Source: Thamnaconus septentrionalis
Lineage: Eukaryota > Chordata > Actinopteri > Tetraodontiformes > Monacanthidae
DNA: 64,000 nt
Direction of reading: 5' to 3'
Assembly (NCBI GenBank): GCA_009823395.1
Contig: CM020510.1
Coordinates: forward strand, 6,721,773 to 6,785,772
Of the stretch, positions 1 through 9,872 are shown one piece after another. Position 1 is the stretch's first letter; the number at the start of each line of letters is the position of its first letter. The translations under genes and the position numbers were made by a program. The notes below the pieces were generated by a model. It ran no database searches. It saw only the letters and a program-made list of their open reading frames with translations, and had not been told where the DNA came from.

Positions 1-2165
1 ATCTACAATGCTGTCCTGTACAAGTCATCACCGTTTTAACTGTTTAATGCTTTTCAGGGGGCCAACATAGGGTGGAACCCTTCCTCAGCAATACACACCC
101 CAACGGCTTTGACTTTCAAAAGGCACAGAATACATAGAAGAAGTGCATTAGCTCTGTTTCAAGGGTCTTTTTTAGGTACTTTTAATACAGTATGTCCAAA
201 GGGGGCTTTTTAGAAACATGATGTCATGGGTAACATGTCTTACATTTATGTGAACAGGTCTCCCTTCCACCTTTTTGTTGTCGTTCAACAACAAGGCTTC
301 CTTTGAACGTCAAAGTCTTTGGTTGCAGGTTGAAAATGGGACGCTGGCTGCCCTCGATTGCCCTCGACCGCCCCCATCCCTGTCGGACAAAAGTCAAGTG
401 GATGAGTTTGTGGTCGCTGAATGAAAAGCAACTTCCCCTGCGGGAATTGGCATGTTAGGGTTGAAAATACTCAACACACACACACACACACACACAAACG
501 GGATGACTTGTCTTGAGTCAGCGGCGCACACTCAGTAATGCAGCTCACTCGTCTGCGATTGAGTAAATCTCCAGGGATTGATGGAGGGAATACCCTGGAA
601 TCTGCGAAGCCGGTGTATCAGCAGAGACCCTGCCAGGATGTGTTGCCAAAACAGAGACGGCAGAGGCGGGGATTGCTATAGAGCCTCCCGTGAGTCATTA
701 TCATACCTTCTCCATTCTATCTTATGCGACACACAGTTGCATGTGTTTCTATTTTTCTCCCTCATGGAATTGGACCTTCACTCCCTCGTCCTCCCGCCTA
801 AAAAGAATTCTGGACTGCGGCTGTTAACTTTCCACTCCTTTGCGACGTGACCTCTGCTCCCTGCTCAGAGTTTGGACGGCAGACACATTTCACGGAAGTT
901 GGATTGTGCAAGAGGGCACATTGCACGTTAAGCAGAAGTTTATGAAAATTTCTGGCGCAATTTCCTCATTTTTCTTCTTTCTATCTGTTGAGCAACCTTG
1001 TGCTGATTTCACCTCCATTTATAAATGACCGAACACTCATATTAGGCGGTAAAACAAAAAGGTGCTTGTTCGACTGGTTTGAGCAACCCTAAGAAGTTGC
1101 GACATCATACAGAACTGGCTAATGAGGCAGTCATGTGGAAATAAAACTGAAAAGGTCCTCGGCATGCACTGGAGCTGCTGACCTTTCCATCCCTGTTCAC
1201 TTACTTCTATCGTTGTTATAGGTATTTTGTTTTTTTTTGTTTTTTAAAAAAATCTAAATCCATTCCCATTTTGGCTATCTACACCTTCTCATGGGACCGT
1301 GTTTCATCCGGACAACAGTAAAGCAAGACGTTTTGCATAGTTACATGCATTGAAGCGTGTCCCTCAAAAACTGCAATTTGCTGGTCAAGTGAGTGACGCG
1401 ACCGCACCGGATGCCCTGATGCACTGGCAGGACTTTTGCAAAAATTTCCCAAAACGCAACATTAAAGAATACACGTACAGTCTGTGCCAGGCTGAATTCG
1501 ATGTGTTTGGGTTGTGTTACTTACGCACAACTCAGTCGTACCCGATCTGCAAAGAAAGATCAAGAAGCCAGCAGAATTTTCCACACGCTTCCCGCTGTGG
1601 GCCGAACTAATCGTCGTATTTCCTGCTCTGTTATACAATGTTTTATTTTTTTCTTTGAATATAATTCTCAGAATGCGACCAAAGTTAGCTGGAAGTCTGC
1701 TCGAGGTCAAATGGTCGAGGCCAAAGGGGACTTCACGGTCCAATTCTGGTCTGCCATCCTGGATGTTAAAAGCATGGAGTAATATGTGTACGTGCCACCT
1801 ACTGTATACATAACACTGGCACTGTATGCAACAAAACACAGACACACACACACAAACACACACAGAGGCTCAGATATCCACAGGCCAACCAGCTTTCTGT
1901 TTCAACGGAGCAAAACAACATAATTTTTTTGATTTGAGGAAAGGCTCCAGAGAATTGAAAACCAGGGTCCGGCTCTCTGGGTTCCCAGTGCCTTTACAGT
2001 TTAATATCGGATGAGGTCCCACGACTTGTAGTTTATTCTCTACAACACAGACCTCATGTTACTGACACTGACTCATTTTAAATGTGTGATATGGTTGATA
2101 ATGTCCTGAATATGTAATGTCCCGCCTGAGCGGACCAGATCCACCTGTGGCTGATGGAGGAAAGA
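1..2165. other. Non-coding flank downstream of zfp36
   Basis: No exon recognised on either strand. The short open frames overlap one another and resemble no family. Holds (CA)n at 475-496, a CA-rich stretch near 1838-1864 and T-runs near 1228-1245. Confidence 0.55.
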
Positions 2166-2183
2166 CTCAGGAAACAGCATCAG

Positions 2184-2201
2184 TTTATTTGGATATTTAT
2201 T
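2184..2201 (-). terminator. zfp36 poly(A) signals
   Basis: Two minus-strand AATAAA hexamers at 2201-2196 and 2189-2184, placed just after the AU-rich cluster. Cleavage is expected about 10-30 nt further, near 2160-2180. Confidence 0.6.
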
Positions 2202-2295
2202 TAGTCCCTTTCAGGCAATTAAAAATATAGGATTCTCTTTTGCGTTATTGCTTTTTTTTTCTTCTCACATTGGTATTTCACAGAATATTTCTCTA

Positions 2296-2356
2296 TAAAT
2301 AAAGATACAAAATACATTTTTTTTCTCTCTTCAAACAGAAATAAATATAAATAAAT
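2296..2356 (-). promoter_or_regulatory. AU-rich element cluster in the zfp36 3' UTR
   Basis: On the minus strand there are four AUUUA pentamers (at 2300-2296, 2346-2342, 2352-2348, 2356-2352), two of them overlapping. They include UUAUUUAUA, which fits the nonamer UUAUUUA(U/A)(U/A) bound by TTP-family fingers. Mammalian TTP is known to bind its own 3' UTR, so negative feedback is the likely role. Confidence 0.7.
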
Positions 2357-3294
2357 ATTTAGTTTAAGTTAACAACATTAGGCAACCAATAACAGAAAGG
2401 AATACTGCGGCGTCCCTGAACCAGGCTGTCGAACAAAACAAGGGACAATAAAAATGATGGGGTGCGAGTTTAGATGACAAACTATTTCAAAAGAAAAAGC
2501 GAAACAAACACAAAACAGATCTTATAGTGCTGGTGTGTCAGGATAGAGGCGTTCAGAGCGACCGCCACTGACAGACATTTTCTATAAGCGGGTGAAAATC
2601 ATTTGGCATGCTGCAACTTTCTCATGATTGCAAACCCCCTGTCTTTGGAAAATGACACAACCACACACGCACGCACGCACACATACAAACACACACGCGC
2701 ACGCACACAGAGAGTGAAGTATGAAGCTTTGGTTGAATGCTACGGGGAGACTTGACAGTTTCTCCCATCTGAATTAGCTGTAAAGTGCATATCACAGATC
2801 AATTGTCTCGCTGATTAAGGCTACTGAATCAAACATACTGTTCGTGGCACCAGGAGTTAAGTTTCCTATGAGGCAGAGGAGGCACAGGAATCAACGATTA
2901 TCCGTAAAGATAAGCCATTTTTTGATCACTATAGATTAAAAGTAAGTACGAACCAGGCTGCGTACTGGTGCTGTCATTACCCACAGAGGAGTTCCTTTTC
3001 TCTACTGGAAGACCATATACAAAGGTCTAATAGGCTACACAGTATTTCTTTTTTTTTAACGTATAAAAATAACTGATAACATCTTGGGTACTAAAAAGAT
3101 CTATGTGTAGTTTGTCTAAGCTGAGTTCCACCTTTTGTCGTCGCTTACAAAGTTGAATTAAGAACTTTCAAAGTGTTATTATTGTGTCATCGGGATGGTG
3201 ACTTGTCCTGATCATTTTTTTTGACTCTGAAGAAGGTCCAGATCGACAGATGCGCGACAGCCCAAACAAAACTTTCTCTTCCCGTCTTCTTCGC

Positions 3295-5285
3295 TCAGTC
3301 GGACAGGGACAGGCGTTCGAACACGATCAGCCTCTTGCCGGACGATGCGTCGAAAGTGGGCGACTCGGAGCCGCTGGAGCCTCCGCTGCTGCTGTAGCTG
3401 TCCTCCAGGGAGTCCTCGGAAGAGGACCTCTGGAGCCCAGCGGGCCTCGTGAACACTCGGTGGCCTCCAGGACCAGTGAACAGCTTGCTGTCCATCTTGG
3501 GATCCTCCTCCTTGCCGAAGGCTTGGACGTTGTTGCCGTTAAAGTTATTCCCGTGGCCGCACATGCAGCGCGACGACGAGGAGGGCGAGGAGGACTTTGG
3601 CTCCAGGATGAGCGGAATGCTGTGGATGTCTCCGACGCTGGCGCGGCTCTGCTGGCCACCAAACTGGAACGCAGCAGCCTCACGCTGCAGGGCGTCGCTG
3701 AAGACGGGTGAGAGGAGGTCGGCAGGCGGTGGCGAGACGGAGGGCGCGCGGCTGAAGCCCAGGTTGAGGTCGAAGGAGGCTGGCGGGGGAGGGGAGCTGC
3801 GCGAGGAGCCCAGGAAGCCAGCGAAGCTGACGCTCTGGCGGAGCTGGTGGCGCAGAGTGGGCGGGCCCGTCACCTGCTGCTGCTGCTGGTGACCCGGGAA
3901 CTTGGCGGAACTGGGCAGCGGCCCCCCGCTGAGCTTGTCCTCGTGGATGAAGTGGCAGCGCGAGCCATAGGGGCAGTAGCCGAAGTTGTAGAAGGTTCTG
4001 CACGGCTCCGTCTTGTACTTGGGGTGGCGGTAGAGTCCCCGCAGCTCCGCCTCGCCGTGGGCAAACTGGCACTTGCTGCCGTACTTGCAGCTGCCCGTCT
4101 CTTGGAAGCCCCGGCACAGCTCCGTCTTGTAGCGGTTGGGGGAGGCCATGGGCTGCATCTGGGCCGGCAGGTTGGAGGAGGGGGGGAAGCCCGGCGGTGG
4201 GGGGACACTGGTGGCGGTGGCGGCGGACGGGAAGGCCTCCAGGTTCTTCAGCTGTCTGAAGGTGGACAGCAGGCTGCTGGTGGACTCGGTCAGGCTCATG
4301 GAGCGGTCGGCCCTGAAGGGGGCGGCCCTGGGCTCAGGGACGGAGCCCTGGCTCCAGATGTTGGACGACCAGAAGGGGCCGCCCACGTCGTTGTAGTTGA
4401 TGTGCTCGCTGCTCACGTTGCTGCAGGAGTCGGAGGAGTCGGAGGAGGAGGGCGGGGAGAAAAAGGAGGCCGACCGGTTGAGCCGACCGTGGCCTGGGGC
4501 GGCCAGCTCAGGCATCAGGGGCTGATCCAGGGCCAGGTTGAGGAGGTTCTGTGACAAGAGCGGCGACAGGGTTAAACTTCACAGCTCGCCGTGACTCAGA
4601 GCACCGTTTCAAAACACCGCGCTGCGAGTTCAACGTTTAGACTTGTTCCCCTTTTCGGTCCTCAATACATTAGACGCGTCTTACGTAAAAAGGTTTGGCT
4701 TCTGACATGAAAGTCTTCACACAAAAAAATGCAAGATTCTATTTTTGCGGGCAGATTTGTGTTTTTGTCAGAAAAACAAAGGTGAGAAAAGCAATTTGAA
4801 CAAAAACACAGGAAGTCAACAACTTTTAGCGCCTTTCAAAGTCGATTTTTTTTCTTTTTTACAAGTAAACTCCAAGTATGTTCTACACAACTGCAACTTT
4901 TGACAGTTTGTGGTCTCTTTCCTCCAAACATCCTGTGTGCCAACAACTTGGAATTCAAGAAACAAACAAGCCGGCGCTGGTTATCTCCCTCATCTCATTT
5001 AGACCTTTCAGAGTGGAAACACTGAGCTCCTTTTGAAAAGAACTCACCGAGTCCTGGCGGAATTAAACAAGCAAGAGCAACAAAAAGAACAAACAACCAG
5101 GAAAAAAAACAAAAAAAACAGGCACTTTGTGAGAGAGTCACTGCTCTGACCCACTTCAACTTCCTGAACGGGCTCTGTTTTTTTTTTTTTTTTTCCAAAT
5201 CAAGAAAAATGTTGTGGAACAAAAAGAAAAAAAGACAGAAACTGTGACTCACCTTTGCTAGAACGTTGTCAAGCATTTCGGACAT
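3295..5285 (-). CDS. zfp36: Tristetraprolin-family CCCH zinc-finger mRNA-decay protein (two coding exons: 5285-5253 and 4548-3295)
   Basis: Spliced protein of 428 residues. TTP proteins bind AU-rich elements in cytokine and early-response mRNAs and recruit the CCR4-NOT deadenylase; they shuttle between nucleus and cytoplasm. Seen: a tandem CCCH domain at residues 150-213, finger 1 C165-C171 etc. (C-X8-C-X5-C-X3-H: C156, C165, C171, H175) and finger 2 (C194, C203, C209, H213), with the canonical 18-residue linker. RYKTEL precedes finger 1; finger 2 has KYKTEP. RSMSL (93-97) and RQSVSF (248-253) match the two TTP serine sites phosphorylated by MK2 and bound by 14-3-3. PPPPGF lies at 127-132. 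The C-terminus [12 protein letters not shown] matches the family's CNOT1-binding tail. The leucine-rich N-terminus resembles the TTP export signal. The start has A at -3 and no upstream ATG in the inferred leader. The very short first exon favours ZFP36 over ZFP36L1/L2; fish cth1 is the main alternative. Family assignment is near certain, the exact paralogue is not. Confidence 0.93.
4549..5252 (-). other. zfp36: zfp36 intron 1 (704 bp)
   Basis: Bounded by GTGAGT (donor) and CTTGTCACAG (acceptor). It is AT-rich with A/T runs (for example 5178-5196), in contrast to the GC-rich exon 2. A consensus AP-1 site TGACTCA lies at 4592-4598 near the acceptor. Mammalian TTP also has a single intron, with reported regulatory activity; a similar role here is inference. 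Confidence 0.85.
5253..5285 (-). other. zfp36: zfp36 coding exon 1 (11 codons)
   Basis: Reads [11 protein letters not shown] and ends in AAG followed by a strong GTGAGT donor (5252-5247), phase 0. Joining to exon 2 gives [16 protein letters not shown], a regularly spaced leucine/hydrophobic series. Mammalian TTP also has a very short first coding exon with an N-terminal nuclear-export signal. Without splicing the frame runs on into a low-complexity intronic tail. Confidence 0.88.
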
Positions 5286-5370
5286 GCTGTACCCCTTTGG
5301 ACAAAGTGGAGAAGAATCAGCGCTGATCCACAGTTTCCTGCTTGATTCCTGTGTCCAGACTTATTCTGAA
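5286..5370 (-). other. zfp36: zfp36 5' UTR (inferred)
   Basis: Stretch between the estimated transcription start (about 30 bp downstream of the TATA box) and the ATG. No ATG occurs in it on the minus strand, so the first AUG of the mRNA would be the annotated start. The exact 5' end is an estimate. Confidence 0.6.
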
Positions 5371-5394
5371 ACTCTTCTGCCGAGGACGAGCCAG

Positions 5395-5526
5395 TTTTAT
5401 ACAAGCCCCCGAAAAGACTCCTCCCAGCGCTCCCTAAAGACTCCTCCCCGCTGGGAGGAGTTTCCATGTGCTATGTTCCCGGATGACCCTCCCTTTGCCT
5501 CAAGTTTCACTGTCAAGAGGGGCGGG
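5395..5526 (-). promoter_or_regulatory. zfp36: zfp36 core promoter: TATA box, GC-rich repeats, GC box
   Basis: Minus-strand TATAAAA at 5401-5395. Just upstream the motif GGGAGGAGTCTTT occurs twice (near 5412-5425 and 5436-5448, the first copy imperfect at its end). The distal copy forms an inverted repeat with 5453-5460: CTCCTCCC (5441-5448), a CGCT loop, then GGGAGGAG. A GC box GGGGCGGG sits at 5519-5526. The compact TATA plus GC-box layout is typical of immediate-early genes. Transcription-factor identities are inferred from motifs only. Confidence 0.75.
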
Positions 5527-5845
5527 TTTCAGTGAGTAAGAAAAATAAATAAACACAGAGAAGAAAAAAAAAAGAAAGAAAGAAAAAGCAGCAGGGTATT
5601 TTTAGCTAATTGTGTGAAATACTCCAGTTTTGTCGGCATGTGAGGGCAGAGCGGCTTGTTTACGCAGCTTACCGCCCCTCTCAGCCTCTCAGACTGCTGC
5701 CTTTATTTCTCATTCAGCCTTGTGAGCACTGGAGACATAAATCTTTATGGCTTGTGTGAAAACGCTTCAGGATTTAAAGTGCCCAGATGTGGCAGGAGCA
5801 GGCTGTTGATTTGGACCTGCACCCTGATCCTTTCTAATCCCACGA

Positions 5846-5872
5846 CAGCAGCAGCAGCAGCAGCAGCAGCAG
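5846..5872. repeat. (CAG)9 trinucleotide repeat
   Basis: Nine uninterrupted CAG units about 0.5 kb upstream of the zfp36 TATA box, followed by a T/C-rich tract. No supported gene contains it. Confidence 0.95.
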
Positions 5873-6385
5873 TTTCTTCTTCTTTTCTTTTTTGTCATTC
5901 TCCTCGAAAAGAACACTCAGACGCACATAAACATATATTTACAGCAAGTACCTCCTCGTGACTAACGAGTGCCGGGGTTTCAGGAAGTGTTAAATCACAT
6001 CGTCCCTCCATCGCAAAGTTTCTGCGCTTTGTTTCTATCTACATATGTGATGTATGCATTTACCAGAAGCTGTACGTCCACGTGTCCCCCGTTAAACCCC
6101 CTGGTTTCTGTCAATGAGCGTGACACAGGTTTCACATTCTGACACAGCACAAGTTTAAACTTAAGGACAAAGGTCAAGAGTAAATAAACATGAATGCTGG
6201 ACTCGTCTCTGTACTTTACACAGCTCATATGTTTCCTTCTTTTTTTATTTTTATTTTTTGGACTTGTGTGATCTAAAGTCATTTCTCTTAATGCCGATTT
6301 TAGACCAAACTAATTCAAAATATATCCTTAAAAAGGTTTTAAGATGGTAATAATCATTCAGATGACCTCCTTTAAAGACATTTTT

Positions 6386-6442
6386 CCTATAAAGGTTCTA
6401 CGGCACATTCTGGCTGACTGAGAAAAACAAGATTGTGACTCA
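6386..6442. promoter_or_regulatory. Candidate upstream serum/AP-1 response module
   Basis: CCTATAAAGG at 6386-6395 matches the SRF CArG consensus CC(A/T)6GG and has a TTCC (ETS core GGAA on the other strand) overlapping its left edge. A perfect AP-1 site TGACTCA follows at 6436-6442. It lies about 1 kb upstream of the zfp36 TATA box. SRF, ETS and AP-1 control of immediate-early genes is established; use at this locus is inference. Confidence 0.45.
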
Positions 6443-7439
6443 GTTTTTCCCCCCTAAGTCATGTATTAATAGGAAAAACAAAACAACAAAACATTGTTGG
6501 TGACTGGAGTGTTGTTTACATTCTAGAACTGAGAGGAGTGTGTCAACTGCCCCCCCAACACCTCCTTGAAAGGAATAATCATGATCACTGCGAGTGTCAG
6601 CTGATTTCAAGTCACACACTTTTCCTGTCCTCTGTACAAATAAAGATTACAACACATTAAAAAAAAAAGATTTTTATATATTTATCCAAAACCCAAAACC
6701 AAAAATTCAAATTTTTTGACGAACACTCCGCGCTGATATCAGCAAATTTACCCAATCTAAAATTTAGTTCTGCTGCTGCGGTGGTGGATGCGTCTCCCAC
6801 TCACATGCGTGACTCACATTCAATCCTGGCAATGACGACGTACACGCACAAAATTTGCGTTGCGTAAGTTCAGAAGTGTCAGAGAGGCCAGTGTGACGCC
6901 CTGTGTGTAGCAGCTCAGGCCGAGGCAGGTGTAGAAACACCGCTGGAGGCAGTGCGTGGAGAATTTTAAGTACCAGCGTGGAAGAATTGCAACAGTCACG
7001 ACTAATTTCTCGCCCCTGACATGTTGCGTGTCAACTGTGACCTGAAGGCTGTTTATCTAATGGCTTCGCTGGGACCCTTTGAGGGGAAGAATTGAGATTT
7101 TTCTTTTTTTTGGTGACAGTTAATAGCCAAATATCTCAGTTTCGAGAAAAATGTTCCAAAAAGCACAATGTTAAAAAAGTCTTATTTTAAAGTTTCTTTC
7201 ACAAATGTCTCCTTGGAATCTGGGAATTGAAATCTCCACTGTTGCTCTGAGCGACTGCTGCATTCCCCAAACCGACGGGCAGCTGCTCAGAGAAGCAGCA
7301 GTAAGAGTGTTCCGACCCGCCTGCTTTGTTTCGAATTCGATTCCACGCCAATCGCAAAAATAAACGCACACTGATACAACGTTGCATTCAGGGAGGGGAG
7401 GGACTGACGGTCAGCGGCGAGCAGCCGGCCGAAGCCAAA

Positions 7440-7580
7440 CGGGCCTCTCATGTTCCGCTATTAATAACGGCAGTGGCGGTATAAATAACCCGACTATTTA
7501 TAAATCTGACCGCAGATGCTTTGGAAAATATATAGCAGGCGACGTAGAAACGGCCTCCCGTCGCTTTTCGAGCTATTTCT
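7440..7580. promoter_or_regulatory. Candidate enhancer/conserved non-coding element with MEF2-type site
   Basis: CTATTTATAA at 7494-7503 matches the MEF2 consensus YTA(A/T)4TAR. AT-rich cores (TATTAATAA, GGTATAAATA) are interleaved with CpG-containing sequence, a texture common in vertebrate conserved non-coding elements. Conservation cannot be tested here; the call is by appearance. Confidence 0.3.
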
Positions 7581-7594
7581 TATCGTAGCCTAGG

Positions 7595-7627
7595 AGGTGG
7601 TGGTGGTGGTGTGTGTGTGTGTGTGTG
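7595..7627 (+). repeat. (GGT)n-(GT)n compound microsatellite
   Basis: GGTGGTGGTGGTGGT followed by a GT run, seen directly. Confidence 0.9.
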
Positions 7628-9379
7628 ATTCCAGTGTGAGCTGCTCTCCGAGACCTGAGGCCACCTGTGGACCTCCGTGTTTCTGCTCAGCTGCTGGCAC
7701 GACGCCATGGAAAGTCACCCCGTCAGGGAGGGGTGGGGGCTTGCATTACAGGCACTATCGCAAGCCCATTGGCAGATCCCGGGTTGCGCTTTTTATTTAT
7801 TTATTTATTTTTCAAGACCTGGGTGAGTAAGTGGAGCACCCGGACGCCAAGTTTTTTCCATCAGTTTTCTTCTGGGACATGCCAGAAGACGTGTGCTTCT
7901 GTGACATGTCAGGGCACGGCCGCCCGGCGCTGCGTCACCCATGTTTTGAAAGAAGGCGTGAGGAAGGGCTGTGGGAAAATCTGTAACAGGAGAAATGGAG
8001 GCCAAAGGCTGTGGATCGAAGGGAAAGAACAGTGTTGAAAAAAAGAAAAAAACCCTGGAAATGTCAAAGTTCAAGCTTGAGGAACTTGGTGGTTTGAGAT
8101 GTTTCAATGCGTAATTCCCGTTCCGATATGAAATGATAATAAATTGACAGTCTCCCACGACCTTAAAAAGCTATTCTTATTCTTGTCCTTCTTTAAACAC
8201 ATGCCTAATAAGATGTTCGTAGGTTTGACAACATTTGCTTTGCTTAGTTGTCTGTTTTTAAGGTATTTTAGGGCAAAATAACATTGCAATTCCTATTTTA
8301 AATCCAAATGTAAAGGACGCAGACATTTTAGTCCCTATAATAACTCTAGAACTCTAGAAGACGTTATTTTAGGTCAGGACCAAATCATCGTATCACTGAA
8401 CAGTAAAGGTGGATCATTAACTTCCAACCGCACCGTGTTTACCCCAATGAACTATATAGTTCATTGGTTCATAGTTCTGCTAGTGCAGAACACTGTCAGC
8501 AAGTCACTCACTTCCACCTACTTTGAAACTAGTTTGTGACTAAGTCTATGTTTCCTGGATGTACGTTGAAAACGCTTTTGTTAGTTAAGCATGACAGAGT
8601 TAAAACAACAATAACATAAACAATAAACAATAAAAATATTAACATAAGAACACGAACGTGACAAATGCAAGATTTGTCACATTTGTGTTTACTGTTCCTC
8701 GTCCCCCTGCACACAGTAATTCTCAAAAGTCTGATTCTGGAAATGCAGTTTTTACACAGTGTGCTACTAACGCATTCTACAGGGATTCCTTTCTCAGGAG
8801 ACACGTGCCAGTCCTACAACAGAAAGGAAACTGAGGGGAACTTTGAGCCGTGTGTGTGACTCAGGCTGGATGTGCTGCAAATCAGCCCAGTCACCATCAG
8901 CTGGTTCCTGGTGACACTCAACCGCAGGGAGCGGACGGCTGGCATTATGTCAGTTGTGTTGCTTTGTTGCAATAATTAGTTGCGAGAAGTCCAGATCTGA
9001 GAGCTAATTACATTTAATGACTGTTTAGGATCACATGAGGCCCTTTGAGTCACACGACTCAGCAGCTGGGCAGAGCAATAACCTCCTTAAAAAAATATAA
9101 AAAAAAACCTTCCCAGATGAATATGACATACAGACAAATTCAAAAGATGAAGGAAAGACTCCAGTAGGTAGGTCAGGTTACGCATAGATACATTTCAAAA
9201 TAAAAGTTAAAAAAATGGTATTACATATTTCAAATAAGGAAAAGTAAATGTAGCAACTTAAAAAAAAAGGTGCCACTGCTTCAGAATGAAAGATCCGGGT
9301 GGAGGTTGTGAGGGAGCAGCTCGCTCTGTTTATATGCGATGCCATTGAATTTTCCGAGTGGAAGCCAATCGCCGTCGCC
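7628..9379. other. Non-coding stretch
   Basis: No exon recognised. Apart from the 24-bp palindrome at 8444 there is a short tandem duplication AACTCTAG near 8342-8357 and A/T-rich sequence toward 9080-9270. Confidence 0.5.
8444..8467. repeat. Perfect 24-bp palindrome
   Basis: The half-site CCAATGAACTAT is followed immediately by its exact reverse complement with no spacer. The next outer pair (8443/8468) does not match. No gene nearby explains it. Confidence 0.9.
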
Positions 9380-9413
9380 GAGACGAGACGAGACGAGACG
9401 AGACGAGACGAGA
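9380..9413 (+). repeat. (GAGAC)n pentanucleotide repeat
   Basis: About six and a half GAGAC units at the start of a CpG-richer segment (to about 9830). The open frame across it reads repeated RRDE and resembles no protein. Confidence 0.92.
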
Positions 9414-9830
9414 TAATCTGCTGGACTTCCTGTCCAGCAACCCGAGAGGCTGCCGGCCGGCCCGGTGGCTGGCTCCGCTCCACCGGTGAATTAGCGAGTC
9501 GAGGGTCTGATTCTCTCCCGGAGGAGTCGACCGGATCCGTGAGATTCGGCTCACGTGTGAAGGCCAGTTTTCGTCGTGGCCATCAGCGGCGAGGTCGTCA
9601 CTCTTTGACCTCTTTCATAGCTTGTCTAGCGCTTTTTCCCCCTCCTCACCACAACCCTCCGCCAATTCAGTTCAGACCCAGATTTTCTCGCAGCTCCCGA
9701 CCGATCGGCCAAGCCTTTCTAATAAGCGACACTCGTCAAATATTTAACCCTGCGCGGCGTCACCACAGCGACGGGCCAAACACCGGAGTGCAGCGCTGGG
9801 CTCGGCAGTTACGTAGCAACAGCGGTGGCG
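9414..9830. other. CpG-rich segment, function unknown
   Basis: Noticeably more CpG dinucleotides than the surroundings (runs with CCGGCCGGCCCGG, GTCGACCGG, GATCGGCC). This could be a small CpG island or unmethylated promoter or enhancer, but no following exon was found. The 182-codon plus-strand frame across it is not recognised. Confidence 0.3.
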
Positions 9831-9872
9831 AGGGTGGGGTGGGGTGAAGGAGGGGGTGGGGGGGGGGGGGGG
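9831..9872 (+). repeat. G-run with quadruplex potential
   Basis: Contains GGGTGGGGTGGGG, then GGGGG, then a run of more than ten G. This satisfies the four-tract rule for G-quadruplexes on the plus strand. Confidence 0.75.

Larger units (their letters stand above)
2166..3294 (-). other. zfp36: zfp36 3' UTR (inferred extent)
   Basis: About 1.1 kb from the stop codon to the first convincing minus-strand poly(A) signals. It contains a CA-rich segment at 2663-2709, A/T-rich stretches and an AU-rich element cluster near its 3' end. No open frame continues here. The extent rests on the poly(A) signals only. Confidence 0.65.
5527..7439. other. Upstream flank of zfp36, non-coding
   Basis: No coding signal seen. 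Holds a purine-rich A/G tract (about 5553-5590), nine CAG units at 5846-5872, the CArG/AP-1 module at 6386-6442 and a TGTTTAC forkhead-type site near 6512. The (CAG)n here is not in a supported reading frame. Confidence 0.55.

Noticed and set aside
3847..4554. 235-codon plus-strand frame
   Set aside because: Antisense shadow of zfp36 exon 2; GC-rich coding sequence opens the opposite frame.
4555..4557. TTG as a start codon for the exon-2 frame
   Set aside because: It is an intron position just before the CAG acceptor. Splicing to the ATG exon at 5285 gives a TTP-like N-terminus.
9299..9847. 182-codon plus-strand frame
   Set aside because: Passes through the (GAGAC)n repeat and a CpG-rich block; resembles no protein family.
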